The notes beneath the pieces were generated by a model. That model saw only the letters and a program-made list of their open reading frames with translations. It ran no database searches and had not been told where the DNA came from. From contig QKXI01000004.1 of the NCBI GenBank assembly GCA_003367665.1, positions 186,001-250,000 on the forward strand: a stretch of DNA of 64,000 nt. Reading direction: 5' to 3'. Both the position numbers and the translations under genes were made by a program. Below, in pieces: positions 46,901 to 56,897 of this stretch (positions are counted from its first letter, which is position 1; every line of letters starts with the position of its first letter). Source of the DNA: Leifsonia sp. ku-ls (lineage in GTDB: Bacteria; Actinomycetota; Actinomycetes; Actinomycetales; Microbacteriaceae).

Positions 46901-49900
46901 CGTCCCGTACCGATTCGAAGCCACGAACACCGGCACCGTGACCGTCACGAGCGTCTCCATCAAAGATCCGCTGCCCGGTCTCTCCGGACTGACCTACGCC
47001 TGGCCCGGGACACCCGGACGTCTGGCGCCCGGTGAGACGGTGACGGCGACCGCGACCTACCACCTCAGACAGGTCGACATCGACGCGGGGCACGTGGTGA
47101 ACTCCGCCACGGCCGGCGGAACCCCTCCCTCGGGTCAGCCGGTGTCGTCTCCGCCGTCGGGCACCGACCTGCCCCTCGCGCCGGACGCCGAGGTGACGCT
47201 CGTCAAGACGGTCGACGCCGCGTCGGTGAAGAACCCCGCGCACGCCGGTGACACGATCGCCTACCGGTTCGAGGCCAGCAACACGGGCAACGTCACGGTG
47301 ACCAGTGTCACCGTGCGCGACCCGAGGCCGGGACTGTCCGCCCTGACGTACACCTGGCCGGGGGCGCCGGGCGAGCTCGCGCCGGGCGAACGCGTCACCG
47401 CGACGGCGACGTACGTTCTGACCCAGGCGGACGTGGACGCCGGGCACGTGGCGAACGCGGCAACGGCGACGGGCACCCCGCCGTCGGGCCCGCCGTCGAC
47501 ATCTCCTCCCGCGGAGACGGACACGAACCTCGCGTCCGACGCCCGGCTGGAGTTGACCAAGACGCTCGATCAGGGCGCGGTCAGCGACCCTGCGCGGGTC
47601 GGTGACACGATCGTCTACCAGTTCGAAGCGCGTAACACCGGCAACGTCACGCTGACCGCCGTGACGGTGTCGGACCCGATGCCCGGGCTGTCCCAGCTGA
47701 CCTATCGTTGGCCGGGCGTCACGGGCCAGCTGGCCCCGGGAGAGTCGGTGTCGGCGACGGCGAACTACACCCTCACGCAGGACGACGTGAACGCCGGCCA
47801 TGTCGCGAACACCGCGACGGCGGGCGGAACGCCGCCATCGGGACCGCCCGTGACCTCGCCGCCGTCCGGCACCGATCTGCCGCTCGTGACCGACGCGCGC
47901 ATCGCTCTGGTGAAGTCCCTGGATGCGGCGGCCGTGAACGTCCCTGCGCGCCTCGGCGACACGGTCACGTATCGGTTCGAAGCGACCAACGAGGGCAACG
48001 TCACCGTCACGAGCGTGACCATCTCGGACCCGCTCGCCGGACTGTCGGCACTGACCTACAGCTGGCCGGGCACACCGGGAGAGCTTGCTCCGGGCGAGAC
48101 GGTGACCGCGACGGCGACCTACGTGTTGACGCAGGCCGATCTCGACGCCGGTCACGTGGCGAACACCGCGACCGCGGAGGGAACGCCTCCGTCTGGTCCG
48201 CCGACGGTGTCTCCGCCGGCGGGCACCGACCTGCGGCTCGTCCCGGACCCACGACTGTCCCTGGTCAAGACCGCCGACGCGTCGGCCCTGGCGTCACCTG
48301 CCCGGGTCGGGGACACGGTGAGCTACCGGTTCGAGGCGACCAACACGGGCAACGTCACGGTCACGAGCGTGACGGTGCACGACCCGCTGTCCGGCCTCTC
48401 CGACCCGGTCTACAGCTGGCCGGGTGCGCCGGGACAGCTCGCTCCCGGTGAGACGGTGACCGCTTCGGCGACGTACACCCTGACGCAGTCCGACCTCGAC
48501 GCCGGCCATGTCGTCAACTCCGCCACCGCAACTGGCACGCCGCCGAGCGGGCCGGAGGTGGAGTCGCCGCCGTCCGGAACGGACACGCCGTTCACCGTCG
48601 ACCCGGTCCTCGCGCTCGTCAAGACGGCGGATGACTCGGCTCTGGCCTCACCTGCCCAGGTCGGGGACGCCATCGTGTACCGGTTCGCGGTGACCAACAC
48701 CGGCACCGTGACGGTCACGGAGGTGTCGGTCACGGACCCTCTGCCGGGCCTCTCCGCCCTCACGTACCGATGGCCGGGTGCGCCCGGGCAGCTCGCCCCG
48801 GGCGAGACGGCGACGGCGACGGCGGAGTACCGGCTGACCCAGGACGACCTGGATGCCGGCCACGTCAGCAACTCTGCGACGGCGACGGGGACTCCGCCCT
48901 CGGGGCCCGCGATCGTCTCACCGCCCTCGGGCACGGACACGCCCGTCGAGGTCGGGGCTTCGATCGCCCTGGTGAAGACGGCGGACGACTCGGCTCTGGC
49001 GTCCCCCGCCGCGGTGGGCGACACGATCACCTATCGATTCGTGGCGACGAATGACGGCACCGTCACAGTCACCTCCGTGACCATCGCGGATCAGCTGCCG
49101 GGGCTCTCCGCGCTGAGCTACCGCTGGCCGGGCACGCCCGGGCAGCTGGCCCCGGGCGAGGCGGTGACCGCGACAGCGACCTACGTCCTGACGCAGGCCG
49201 ACCTCGACACCGGTCACGTGGCGAACTCGGCGACGGCCGGAGGGAATCCACCGTCCGGCCCTCCGGCGGTTTCTCCGCCGTCCGAGGTCGACACTCCGTT
49301 GTTCGTGCAAGCGCGGCTCTCCCTGCTGAAGGCCGCCGACACGTCGGCGGTGGGCTCGCCGGCCCGCGCCGGTGACACCATCACCTACCGGTTCGGGGCG
49401 ACGAACACCGGGAACGTGACCGTGACGCAGGTGAGCATCGACGACCCGCTCGCGGGACTCGGCGCGCTCGTCTACGCATGGCCCGGAACCCCCGGACAGC
49501 TCGCGCCGGGGGAGACCGCGACGGCGACGGCGACCTACGTTCTGACGCAGGACGATCTCGACGCGGGGCACGTGTCCAACGTCGCCACCGCGGGCGGGAC
49601 CTCGTCCACGGGAGAGCCCGTCGTGTCCCCGCCCTCGGGCACGGACACTCCGGTTCCGTCGGACGCGCGACTGACGCTCGTGAAGACGGCGGACGCCTCC
49701 GCCCTGACGTCGCCCGCGCGCGCCGGTGACACGCTGACCTTCCGGTTCGAAGCGACCAACACCGGCAACGTGACGGTGACGCAGGTCACCATCGACGACG
49801 CCCTGCCGGGACTCTCGGCGCCGACGTACACCTGGCCCGGCACGCCGGGGCAGCTCGCGCCCGGCGAGACCGCCACGGCGACGGCCACCTACCAGCTGAC

Positions 49901-51458
49901 GCAGGCGGATGTGGACGCCGGTCATGTCGCCAACACGGCGACGGCGGGCGGCACGCCCCCGTCCGGTCCGGAGGTCACGTCCCCGCCGTCGGACACCGAC
50001 ACGTCGTTCGACGCGGTCGCCGCGCTGACGTTGGTGAAGACCGCCGATGCCGCCTCGGTGAACAGCCCCGCTCGCGTGGGGGACACGATCGTGTACCACT
50101 TCACGGCGAGCAACGCGGGCACCGTCACGGTGTCGAGCGTGGCGATCAACGACCCGCTGCCCGGACTCGGCGCGCTGGAGTACACGTGGCCCGGCACTCC
50201 CGGGGTGCTCTCCCCGGGGGAGACGGTCACCGCGGCGGCGAGCTACACACTGACGCAGGCCGATGTGGACGCCGGACACGTGGCGAACTCCGCGACGGCC
50301 GAAGGCACGCCGCCTTCGGGGCCGCCGGCGGTCTCGCCGCCGGCCGGCACGGACTCTCCGCTCGCGGTCGAGGCGACGCTGTCGCTGCAGAAGTCGGCCG
50401 ACTCCTCGGCCGTGGCGTCGCCCGCTCGGGTGGGGGACACGATCACCTACCGGTTCGAGGCGACGAACACCGGGAGTGTCACGCTGTCCGGAGTGGTCGT
50501 GACCGACCCGCTCGCAGGGCTCTCGCCGCTGACCTACACCTGGCCGGGCGAGCCCGGGCAGCTGGCTCCCGGTCAGACCGTGACCGCGACGGCGACCTAC
50601 CTCCTGACGCAGGCGGACCTCGATGCGGGCCACGTCGCGAACAGGGCCGTGGGGGAGGGGACGCCTCCGTCGGGTCCGTCGGTGGGGTCACCGCCGTCGG
50701 AGGTCGACACGCCTCTGGCGGTGGACGCCCGGCTGTCGCTGGTCAAGTCCGCAGACACGTCGGCGGTCGCCTCGCCCGCGCGGGCGGGTGATCTGGTCAC
50801 CTACCGGTTCGAGGCGACCAACACGGGCAACGTCACGGTCACCGCCGTGTCGGTGGACGACCCGCTGACCGGGCTCTCGCCGCTCGAGTACCGCTGGCCC
50901 GGCACGCCGGGCGAGCTCGCCCCGGGCCAGACCGTCACCGCGACGGCAACGTACGCCCTCACGCGCGCCGACCTCGACGCCGGCCACGTCGCCAACCGGG
51001 CGACGGCGACCGGGACGCCGCCGGAGGGACCGGCGGTCGACTCGCCGCCCGCCGAGGTGGACACGCCGTTCGTCGTGGTCGCCCGACTGGCGCTGGACAA
51101 GTCCGTGGACGCGGCGTCCGTGCCGAGTCCGGCGCGCGCCGGAGACACGGTGACGTACCGGTTCCAGGTGACCAACACCGGGAACGTGACGATCAGCGGC
51201 GTGACGATCAGCGATCGGATGCCGGGGCTGTCCGACCTCACCTTCGTGTGGCCGGGAACCCCGGGGCAGCTCGTGCCGGGCGAATCGGCGACGGCGACCG
51301 CCAGCTTTGTGCTGACGGAGGCCGACGTCTCCGCCGGTCATGTGGCGAACACCGCGACGGCGACGGGCACACCGCCCGTGGGCTCCCCGCTCGAGTCGCC
51401 GCCGTCCGCGGCGGACACGCCGCTGTCTCGGCAGATCCTTCCCGCCGTGGCGGGCTGA
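43923..51458 (+). CDS. Giant secreted DUF11/DUF7507 repeat protein
   Basis: A 2,511-residue predicted surface or secreted protein. Residues 1-45 form a long signal peptide (twin-Arg-rich basic head, then [16 protein letters not shown], cleavage near SNAATA). Residues 52-255 are a beta-rich domain, about 256-380 a SpaA/prealbumin-like domain ([15 protein letters not shown]), then two DUF11 domains (about 380-615). From residue 616 there are 16 tandem repeats of about 118 residues ([19 protein letters not shown]...[14 protein letters not shown]). The protein stops 12 residues after the last repeat ([11 protein letters not shown]) with no LPXTG, membrane helix or SLH/LysM anchor. Such repeats form Ig-like rods in adhesins. 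Confidence 0.85.
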   Translation: MASSYTSRRTIRSRRLRAGAVAAAALAVGVIVAGFLVPQRFSNAATAPVVDCSTDPEIFSTGYAAGTHSIGANGSLDERWTTAGGYNGFNYVNADPSLAPTANQAPSLPPGNASYAGAYLGKVNAAWLDSPFSNAQWISPTVATPGTGQNQATGWGDFYFKYDFDLAPIVDPASFRLSMDWYADNSVRGVWVNNTLKTSNVTTPYTGKAFLPGSQLSTVLSGFVTGRNTILVQIGSASSAIGFLAQVKSVSLCPSLTVGKTVDGRVDAADQFVVAAKDGTGADVTSVTTTGTATTSTSPRAFVRPGTTYTITDTLTAGSTSPPSLYRGVLVCTGAKTGALPVSGTSPTWTVTISAIDDYSCMVTNMSHTFTVDKAVSATTTHPGDKVTYTVTVTNTGNSAFTAQDPASFSDDLSAVLDDATYNGDASGGATVTGNTLSWSGPLAVGASAVITYSVTIAEPGTGDGHLTNTVVGGPNCYLSCSSTASTDLQSYTVSKKASASSVGLGDRVTYTLTVENTGTVDYTSASPVSVVDDLSQVLDDATYNDDATSGAVLNGTTLSWSGALGAGKSTTITYSVTVNSPATGDRRLANAVVPSSPGGTCSSADGCETVTKASDPSLALTKQVDTSAAHSPAVAGDVLTYAFSATNTGNETLTGVTVADPLPGLSGLTYTWPGAAGTLAPNQTVTATARYTLTQKDIDSGHLTNAATATGVPPEGPIVTSPPAMTDTPLVNTSRLQLEKTADTSALGTPAAVGDTITYTFRASNTGNVTLSGVTIADPLAGLSALSYAWPGAAGQLSPGETVTATATYRVTQKDIDAGHVANSATATGTPPSGPAVTAPPSGTDTVLVATPAIVVAKTIDESTSGTPARVGDTVSYRFVVTNAGNVTMTAVSVTDPHQGLSPIAYVWPGAPGVLLPGEQAIGTATYLLTQSDLDAGHVANSATAVGTPPSGPPVVSPPSAADQPLATDAQLALVKSVDPSSVPAPAAVGDAVPYRFEATNTGTVTVTSVSIKDPLPGLSGLTYAWPGTPGRLAPGETVTATATYHLRQVDIDAGHVVNSATAGGTPPSGQPVSSPPSGTDLPLAPDAEVTLVKTVDAASVKNPAHAGDTIAYRFEASNTGNVTVTSVTVRDPRPGLSALTYTWPGAPGELAPGERVTATATYVLTQADVDAGHVANAATATGTPPSGPPSTSPPAETDTNLASDARLELTKTLDQGAVSDPARVGDTIVYQFEARNTGNVTLTAVTVSDPMPGLSQLTYRWPGVTGQLAPGESVSATANYTLTQDDVNAGHVANTATAGGTPPSGPPVTSPPSGTDLPLVTDARIALVKSLDAAAVNVPARLGDTVTYRFEATNEGNVTVTSVTISDPLAGLSALTYSWPGTPGELAPGETVTATATYVLTQADLDAGHVANTATAEGTPPSGPPTVSPPAGTDLRLVPDPRLSLVKTADASALASPARVGDTVSYRFEATNTGNVTVTSVTVHDPLSGLSDPVYSWPGAPGQLAPGETVTASATYTLTQSDLDAGHVVNSATATGTPPSGPEVESPPSGTDTPFTVDPVLALVKTADDSALASPAQVGDAIVYRFAVTNTGTVTVTEVSVTDPLPGLSALTYRWPGAPGQLAPGETATATAEYRLTQDDLDAGHVSNSATATGTPPSGPAIVSPPSGTDTPVEVGASIALVKTADDSALASPAAVGDTITYRFVATNDGTVTVTSVTIADQLPGLSALSYRWPGTPGQLAPGEAVTATATYVLTQADLDTGHVANSATAGGNPPSGPPAVSPPSEVDTPLFVQARLSLLKAADTSAVGSPARAGDTITYRFGATNTGNVTVTQVSIDDPLAGLGALVYAWPGTPGQLAPGETATATATYVLTQDDLDAGHVSNVATAGGTSSTGEPVVSPPSGTDTPVPSDARLTLVKTADASALTSPARAGDTLTFRFEATNTGNVTVTQVTIDDALPGLSAPTYTWPGTPGQLAPGETATATATYQLTQADVDAGHVANTATAGGTPPSGPEVTSPPSDTDTSFDAVAALTLVKTADAASVNSPARVGDTIVYHFTASNAGTVTVSSVAINDPLPGLGALEYTWPGTPGVLSPGETVTAAASYTLTQADVDAGHVANSATAEGTPPSGPPAVSPPAGTDSPLAVEATLSLQKSADSSAVASPARVGDTITYRFEATNTGSVTLSGVVVTDPLAGLSPLTYTWPGEPGQLAPGQTVTATATYLLTQADLDAGHVANRAVGEGTPPSGPSVGSPPSEVDTPLAVDARLSLVKSADTSAVASPARAGDLVTYRFEATNTGNVTVTAVSVDDPLTGLSPLEYRWPGTPGELAPGQTVTATATYALTRADLDAGHVANRATATGTPPEGPAVDSPPAEVDTPFVVVARLALDKSVDAASVPSPARAGDTVTYRFQVTNTGNVTISGVTISDRMPGLSDLTFVWPGTPGQLVPGESATATASFVLTEADVSAGHVANTATATGTPPVGSPLESPPSAADTPLSRQILPAVAG
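45768..51428 (+). repeat. Sixteen 354-bp tandem repeats
   Basis: Each unit is about 354 bp (118 codons) and begins with codons for xLxLVKxxDxSA. Units 8-16 are closest to each other (units 9 and 10 share [12 protein letters not shown]); units 1-3 are more diverged. The period stays constant, so copy number has probably changed by recombination within the array. Confidence 0.85.
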
Positions 51459-51461
51459 GTC

Positions 51462-51501
51462 GTCGCCGGCTGCGGGCGGAGGGCCGCTCGCAGCCGGCGA
51501 C
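51462..51501 (+). terminator. Hairpin after the giant gene
   Basis: Perfect 13-bp arms GTCGCCGGCTGCG / CGCAGCCGGCGAC with a 14-nt loop, immediately after the stop. Confidence 0.65.
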
Positions 51502-51517
51502 CGTGCCGACCGAACAG

Positions 51518-51553
51518 AACGCCCCTGACCTCGGGCACGAGGTCAGGGGCGTT
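51518..51553. terminator. Bidirectional terminator
   Basis: Perfect 16-bp stem AACGCCCCTGACCTCG / CGAGGTCAGGGGCGTT with a GGCA loop, between the convergent giant gene and response regulator gene. Confidence 0.8.
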
Positions 51554-51574
51554 CCGGCAAGGCCCGAGGGCGCG

Positions 51575-52228
51575 TCAGTCGTTCTGCAGCAGGATGCCGT
51601 CCTGGATGGCGCGCTTCCGCAGGGCCACCTTCGTGCCGACGTCGTAGCCGGCGACGCGATACTTTTCCCGGATGCGCTTGAGGTAGCTCTTCGCCGTCTC
51701 GTCCGAGATGCCCAGCTGGAAGGCGACCGCCTTCACCGGCTCGCCGGCGCCGTACAGCGCCATGACGCGTCGCTCCTGCGCGCTCAGCTTCGGGGCGCCG
51801 CCGACCTCGCCGGCGTTGAGGGCCAGGTCGAGTTCGGCCGAGATGAACGACTCGCCCTTCTGCGCGGCGCGGATCGCCTCGACGATCATCTCCGCGTCCT
51901 CGCTCTTCACCAGGTAGCCCATGGCGCCCGCCGCGAGCGCCTCGCGCACGACGGCCGGCTCCGAGTACGTGCTCATCAGCACGGTCGCGACCCCGGTCGT
52001 CTTCAGCGTCGACAGCTTGAGCGAGATCGGGATGTTGTCCTTGAGGTCCAGGTCGAGCAGCACCACGTCCACCGGGAACTCGGGGTGCGTCAGCAGCTCC
52101 GGCCAGCTGGCGACGGCGGCCACCATCCGGATGTCGTCCGCCGCGTTGCGGATCCACTCCGTCAGGGCGCCGAGCAGCATCTTGTGGTCGTCCACGATGG
52201 CGATGCGAATGGGGGGTTCCTCGCTCAT
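51575..52228 (-). CDS. LuxR-type response regulator
   Basis: A 217-residue NarL/FixJ-type regulator. The receiver domain (about 7-125) has the acidic pair D13/D14, phospho-acceptor D59 (VVLLDLDLKD), a Thr-Tyr switch (STYSEP) and Lys in GYLVKSEDAE. The C-terminal helix-turn-helix (about 150-205) is LSAQERRVMALYGAGEPVKAVAFQ and then ETAKSYLKRIREKY. It is the last gene of the kinase operon and reads towards the giant repeat gene. Target genes cannot be told from sequence. Confidence 0.93.
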   Translation of the reverse strand: MSEEPPIRIAIVDDHKMLLGALTEWIRNAADDIRMVAAVASWPELLTHPEFPVDVVLLDLDLKDNIPISLKLSTLKTTGVATVLMSTYSEPAVVREALAAGAMGYLVKSEDAEMIVEAIRAAQKGESFISAELDLALNAGEVGGAPKLSAQERRVMALYGAGEPVKAVAFQLGISDETAKSYLKRIREKYRVAGYDVGTKVALRKRAIQDGILLQND

Positions 52229-52261
52229 GGCCTGCCTTTCTCCGTCGCGGTCGTGCCGGGC

Positions 52262-53479
52262 TCAGCCCAGCTCACCTGAGGGGTCGCTCACCGTCGTGAT
52301 CTCGATGCGCAGGGTCGTCCCGGAGAACGACTCGACATAGCGGCCCACCTTACGGATAGCTTGCCATGCCGCGGGGTCTACCCCGTTTCGCGGCACACCG
52401 CTGGTTTCGATGACGATCTGCATGGTCGCCCCCGGATTGGCCGTCCGCGGGTACGTGCCGGCGGGCCGGGAGAGGTCGAGCGTGAGCGTCCGCGGCTGGC
52501 CCGCGCCCGTGCGCACCGGGTCGCTGATGAGCAGCCAGACCGCGGTGAGGAGGCCGTCCCGCTGGTCCCGGCTGAGGCCCGCGGCGAGGCCGTCGACGTC
52601 GGTCAGGGTCACCGCCGGCCCGAGCAGTGCCGACTCCGTGACCGCGTGGTAGAGCCAGGTCTCCTTGCGACCCTGGATGAGGTGCAGCCGCAGCTCGGTC
52701 GCGAGCGACGCCGCCGCGTCCGCCGTGTCCTCGTCGAGCGGCAGCGCCGTCCGGCCCGTGGCGACGCCGTCCAGGAGCCGTTCCGCGGCCAGGTCGAGGC
52801 GCGCCAGCTCCTCCGACGCGAGCATCCCGATCGCGTAGCCGGGGGAGGCGACCGTGCTCTGCACCTGCACCAGGTCGAGCTCGAGCTGCACCAGCGTCCG
52901 CAGCGACCGCACGATCTGGACGCCGACCAGCGGCGGCGCGACGGCGATCGCGACCGTCACCAGCCCGGGCCCGAGCAGCTGCGGGTCCGGGATGGAGCGC
53001 ACGATCTCCACGATGAGGAGCACGACCCCGAGCACGGAGGCCGCGATGACGAGGTCGCGTGCCGGCCGCACCGGCACGCACAGCAGCAGCGCCGGGCCGA
53101 CCGCGGCCGCGGCCGTGAGCGGGACCACCGCGCCTCCGATCGGCCAGGTGCCCGCGATGTCCAGGGCGACGGCCGCGGCCCACAGGCCGAGCCCGCCGAG
53201 GTACAGCCAGAGCGGCAGCTCGTCGGGCAGCCGGAAGCGCAGGACGAGCGCGGCGACGAGCGTGACCGCGACCAGCACCCAGGCGGTGACCGTCAGACCG
53301 AGGAGCGGATACTCCGCCAGGTTGAGCGCGAACAGGATGAGCAGGAACGCGATGAGCGCCACCGTCGCGACATTGAAGCCGAGGTCGAGCCGGGCGCGGC
53401 TGAGCGCATCCCGCTCGTCCCCGGCCGTCCCGCGGCCGAGCGTGCGGCGCGGGACCGTGCGCTCGTCCACTCCGGTCAC
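52262..53479 (-). CDS. Membrane protein with degenerate histidine-kinase-like C-terminus
   Basis: A 405-residue protein encoded between a sensor kinase and a LuxR regulator. Six to seven membrane helices occupy residues about 35-190. The cytosolic C-terminus has the layout of a HisKA_3/HATPase unit but lacks the key residues: no phospho-acceptor His (ARLDLAAERLLDG at that place), a broken N-box (DGLLTAVWLLISDPV) and no DxGxG. The segment GRYVESFSGTTLRIEI resembles a G2 region. I infer a pseudokinase partner. A GTG start overlaps the kinase stop (GTGA). Confidence 0.7.
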   Translation of the reverse strand: MTGVDERTVPRRTLGRGTAGDERDALSRARLDLGFNVATVALIAFLLILFALNLAEYPLLGLTVTAWVLVAVTLVAALVLRFRLPDELPLWLYLGGLGLWAAAVALDIAGTWPIGGAVVPLTAAAAVGPALLLCVPVRPARDLVIAASVLGVVLLIVEIVRSIPDPQLLGPGLVTVAIAVAPPLVGVQIVRSLRTLVQLELDLVQVQSTVASPGYAIGMLASEELARLDLAAERLLDGVATGRTALPLDEDTADAAASLATELRLHLIQGRKETWLYHAVTESALLGPAVTLTDVDGLAAGLSRDQRDGLLTAVWLLISDPVRTGAGQPRTLTLDLSRPAGTYPRTANPGATMQIVIETSGVPRNGVDPAAWQAIRKVGRYVESFSGTTLRIEITTVSDPSGELG

Positions 53480-54642
53480 TTCGGCACCTCCAGCACCACC
53501 GTCGTCCCGCTGCCGGGCGAGGAGAACAGGCGGGCGTTCCCGCCGACATCGCGCAGGCGCGCCACGATCGACTCGGTGAAGCCCAGCCGGCCGGTGTCGA
53601 TCGTCGCCACGTCGAAGCCCTTGCCCGCATCCGTGACCATGGCGCGCACGTTGGTCTCGTCGTCGGTGATCGTCACGTGCGCCTCGTTGACGCCGGAGTG
53701 CCTCCGGACGTTCTCCAGGCACTCGCCGAGCGCCAGCAGGAAGGCGTCGAGCACATCGCTCGGCAGCAGCACCTGGCCGGCACCGTGCCAGTTGACCTCC
53801 AGGCCCATCCGGCGGAAGCGCTGTTTGACCGACTCCAGCGTGTTGCCGAGAGTGGACTCCTCCACGGGCTTCAGCTTGTAGTCACCGGAGCGCGCGGGGT
53901 CGGGCGTGAAGCCGAGCCGCAGCTGCCGCAGCAGCGCGGCGTCCTCGGCCGCCTGCTCCCGCAGCGCGCTGTGGCTGACGCCGACACCAGAATGCGCGAG
54001 CAGGGTGAGGGTGGCGAGCACGGTGTCGTGCAGCAGCCGCGCGCTCTGGCGCCGCCGCGCCTCCGTCTCGCTCGCCTGGCGTTCCACGCGGTACGCCCGG
54101 CTCATGGTGGAGATCCGCTTCAGCGTGCGGGGGACCGTGCGCGACAACCACACGCCGGTCGCGGTCAGGGCGATCCAACCGGTGACCGTGAAGACCAACG
54201 GCTCGACCATGCGCGAGTGGGTCAGCCAGAGCGTGACCGCGAGCGCGGCGACCGTGACGGCCGCGGCCACGATGAGCAGCAGCACGCGTGACCGGGAGGT
54301 GACGGCCGGGACGCACACGCACGCCACGCCCGCGGCGGCGATCACCCCGACGGCGCTGATCGCCGACGGCCCAAGCGGGGTCCCGGGCAGGAGGTGCAGC
54401 AGGATGAGGGCGACGCCCGCGACGGCGATGACCCACATCCACAGGGTCAGCCGCAGCAGCGAGGCCAGCTGCCACTGCGCGTAGCCGAGACAGACGATGA
54501 GCACGAGCGACGCCAGGTAGAGCGGGATCGGGAGCGAGCCGGGGACGCTCAGGCAGATCAGGGCGGTCGCCGTGGCGGTCAGTCCGACACTGCGGGCGGT
54601 GGAGGCGAGGAGACGATCACGCTCCTTCTGGATGCGCGACAT
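53476..54642 (-). CDS. Sensor histidine kinase (HisKA_3-like)
   Basis: A 388-residue membrane kinase. Five to six helices lie in residues 20-165. The dimerisation domain has the phospho-His in RRRQSARLLHDTVLATLTLL (near residue 204). The ATPase domain keeps the N-box ALGECLENVRRHSG, G1 TDAGKGFD and G2 SSPGSGTTVVLEV. It heads the three-gene operon with the pseudokinase-like protein and LuxR regulator, overlapping the next gene by 4 bp. A purine-rich GGAGGGG lies just before the ATG. Confidence 0.9.
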   Translation of the reverse strand: MSRIQKERDRLLASTARSVGLTATATALICLSVPGSLPIPLYLASLVLIVCLGYAQWQLASLLRLTLWMWVIAVAGVALILLHLLPGTPLGPSAISAVGVIAAAGVACVCVPAVTSRSRVLLLIVAAAVTVAALAVTLWLTHSRMVEPLVFTVTGWIALTATGVWLSRTVPRTLKRISTMSRAYRVERQASETEARRRQSARLLHDTVLATLTLLAHSGVGVSHSALREQAAEDAALLRQLRLGFTPDPARSGDYKLKPVEESTLGNTLESVKQRFRRMGLEVNWHGAGQVLLPSDVLDAFLLALGECLENVRRHSGVNEAHVTITDDETNVRAMVTDAGKGFDVATIDTGRLGFTESIVARLRDVGGNARLFSSPGSGTTVVLEVPK

Positions 54643-54657
54643 GCCCCTCCATCCTCG

Positions 54658-55863
54658 TCACTCCGTCAGGAGCCGCCGCAACTGTGCGCTGACGGCGTCG
54701 TCCTCGATCAGGAACCCGTCGTGGCCGAAGTCCGAGCGGATCACCACTGGAACTCTACCGTCCAGCGTGTCCGGCACGTGGTAGGCGATCTGCTCCTGAC
54801 CCTCGACGGGGAACAGCCGGTCGCTGTCGATGCCGACCACCAGCGTGCGCGCGGTGACGCGCGACAGGGCCGCCGCCAGCCCGCCGCGGCCGCGGCCGAC
54901 GTCGTGGGAGTTCATCGCCTCCACCAGGGTGATGTAGCTGTTCGCGTCGAACCGCCGGGTGAACTTGTTGCCGTGGAAGTCGAGGTACGACTCGACCGCG
55001 AATCGGCCGCCGCCGCCGAGCGGGCTGATGCCGCTCTGCCAGGCGCGCTCGAACCGCTCGTTCAGCTCCGACGGGCTGCGGTAGTTCAGCAGGGCCATCC
55101 GGCGAGCGAGGGCGAGGCCGCGGTGCGGGCCGTCTCCGTCCTCCGCGTCGTAATATTGCCCGCCGCGGAACAGCGGGTCGGTCCGCACCGCCTCGATCTG
55201 CACCGAGTTGAGCGCGATCTGATCGGCGGTGGAGAACGGGGGAGCGGCGATCACCGCGAGACGCTCGACCCGATCGGGGAACGAGACCGCCCACTCCAGC
55301 GCCTGCATTCCGCCCATCGACCCGCCGACGACCGCGCCCCAGCGCTCGATGCCGAGTGCGTCGGCCAGCGCCGCCTGGGCGTTCACCTGGTCCCGGATGG
55401 TGGTGAACGGGAACCGCGCGCCCCACTCGGCGCCGTCCGGCGCCAGGGAGGCGGGCCCGGTGGTGCCCTGGCAGCCGCCCAGCATGTTGGGGGCGACGAC
55501 GAACCACTTCTCGGTGTCGATCGCCTTGCCCGGCCCGATGATGCCCTGCCACCAGCCCGCGGTGCGGTGGCCGCGCCCCGCGGGTCCGACGGCGTGCGAG
55601 TCGCCGGTGAGGGCGTGCAGCACCAGCAGTGCGTTGTCGCGGGCGGGGGAGAGCTCGCCCCAGGTCTCGTAGGCGACCCGGACGAACGGGAGGCTCTCGC
55701 CACTCTCGAAGCGGAACTCGCCGATCCCGGCGAATCGCCGGTCTCCCGGCGGGTCGGACTCCTTCCACGCACCGCTCGCCGGGGGCTTGCCGAGCAGCGT
55801 CCGTGCCTGCGCCTCCGTGATGAAACTCGACGGCGCCGTGTCGGCCGATGTCTGCCACTCCAT
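54658..55863 (-). CDS. metX: Homoserine O-acetyltransferase
   Basis: A 401-residue alpha/beta-hydrolase-fold enzyme that acetylates homoserine with acetyl-CoA, the first committed step to methionine. The nucleophile is the Ser in VVGGSMGGMQALEW (about residue 165); Asp is in GIDSDRLFP and His in DFGHDGFL. HALTGDSHAVGP marks the family. metY lies upstream on the same strand, but a potassium channel gene comes between them. A ribosome site is not clear, and an AGAATG box lies 5 nt before the ATG. Confidence 0.95.
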   Translation of the reverse strand: MEWQTSADTAPSSFITEAQARTLLGKPPASGAWKESDPPGDRRFAGIGEFRFESGESLPFVRVAYETWGELSPARDNALLVLHALTGDSHAVGPAGRGHRTAGWWQGIIGPGKAIDTEKWFVVAPNMLGGCQGTTGPASLAPDGAEWGARFPFTTIRDQVNAQAALADALGIERWGAVVGGSMGGMQALEWAVSFPDRVERLAVIAAPPFSTADQIALNSVQIEAVRTDPLFRGGQYYDAEDGDGPHRGLALARRMALLNYRSPSELNERFERAWQSGISPLGGGGRFAVESYLDFHGNKFTRRFDANSYITLVEAMNSHDVGRGRGGLAAALSRVTARTLVVGIDSDRLFPVEGQEQIAYHVPDTLDGRVPVVIRSDFGHDGFLIEDDAVSAQLRRLLTE

Positions 55864-55938
55864 GCGCCCATTCTTCCGGAGCGCGCGGCCGGCCCGCGCA
55901 GTGTTACGACCGGGCGCGGTCGCCGGGCGGCCGCACGG

Positions 55939-56781
55939 CTACCGGTCGGTCTCGGCGAGCAACCGACGCAGCTCGGCGCTCGCCGCCTCCGACTGGGCGA
56001 GCAGGGCGCGCAGCCGATCGGCGGTCGCGTCGGTGTGCGTCTCGCCGTCGGTGTGCGTCTCGTCCGCGGCCGGCGGCTGATCCGCGGCCGACGGCTGCTC
56101 CGCCTCCCCGCCGCGGCCCGGGCCGAGGAACAGGTTGGCGAGGTACCCGGTGAAGGTGCCGAAGATGCCGACGCCGACGATGATGATCGCCGTCCCGATC
56201 AGCCGGCCGGTGTTCGTGACCGGATACTGGTCGCCGTAGCCCACGGTGGAGATGGTCACGATGGTGTACCAGAGGGCGTCGGAGGCCGACCGGATGTTGG
56301 CCCCGTCCGCGTCCTCCTCCACGGCCAGGATCGACAGGCTGCCGAACTGCAGCACCAGGATGCCCAGCAGCAGCAGCGTCATCAGCGCGCTGTTCGCGCG
56401 GTCGTGCACCAGGGTCCTCCCCACCGCGCGGATGCCGACGCCGCGCAGCAGCCGCACGACGCGCAGCAGCCGGAAGACCCGGAGGACCTTCAACTGCGCG
56501 AACGGCAGGCTCGCCAGCAGGTCGGCCCACCCGAATCCACGGAAGAAGTACCTCGCCGCCGACGGCGCCGTGCGCAGCCGGTACAGGAAGTCGCCGAGGA
56601 AGATCACGCTGAACAGCGCGTTCATCGCCGACAGGATCAGCTGAAGCGAGCGGTCGGAGGCGAACGCGTACATGAGCACGAGGTTCAGGATCGACAGGAT
56701 CGAGAGCAGGCCGATGAAGATCTCGTAGGCGGTGTTCTTCAGCTCGGAGCGGACCTTCCTCGCCCCGCGTGGTGTGGTCAT
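55939..56781 (-). CDS. Voltage-gated-like potassium channel
   Basis: A 280-residue ion channel with an S1-S6 layout. A short S4-like stretch rich in Arg (FRLLRVVRLLRGVGIRAVGR, about 104-123) is followed by the pore loop with selectivity filter TVGYGD (about 192). The C-terminal 50 residues are polar and end in a helix (RLRALLAQSEAASAELRRLL) likely to form a coiled coil for tetramer assembly. It lies between metY and metX on the same strand, but hairpins and gaps suggest its own transcript. Confidence 0.92.
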   Translation of the reverse strand: MTTPRGARKVRSELKNTAYEIFIGLLSILSILNLVLMYAFASDRSLQLILSAMNALFSVIFLGDFLYRLRTAPSAARYFFRGFGWADLLASLPFAQLKVLRVFRLLRVVRLLRGVGIRAVGRTLVHDRANSALMTLLLLGILVLQFGSLSILAVEEDADGANIRSASDALWYTIVTISTVGYGDQYPVTNTGRLIGTAIIIVGVGIFGTFTGYLANLFLGPGRGGEAEQPSAADQPPAADETHTDGETHTDATADRLRALLAQSEAASAELRRLLAETDR

Positions 56782-56833
56782 GGGCACATTGTGCTGCGGC
56801 GGACCGGGGCGCGAGCAGACACCGGTCGCCGGG

Positions 56834-56883
56834 TACACGAAGAGTGCACGCGGAACCGGGGTTCCGCGTGCACTCTTCGTGTA
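56834..56883. terminator. 23-bp perfect hairpin after metY
   Basis: Perfect 23-bp arms around a 4-nt CGGG loop (left arm 56834-56856, right arm 56861-56883), 15 bp after the metY stop. The arms begin TACACGAAGAG and end CTCTTCGTGTA. It is the longest stem in the window. Confidence 0.85.
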
Positions 56884-56897
56884 CTGGATGGGGCCCG

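Noticed and set aside
44244-48155. 1,303-codon open frame on the minus strand opposite the giant repeat gene
   Set aside because: It is a repetitive Arg/Gly/His-rich shadow of the DUF7507 repeats, without a start signal or family features.
51420-51458. LPAVAG at the end of the giant protein as a sortase signal
   Set aside because: It does not fit LPXTG, and no hydrophobic helix or basic tail follows before the stop.
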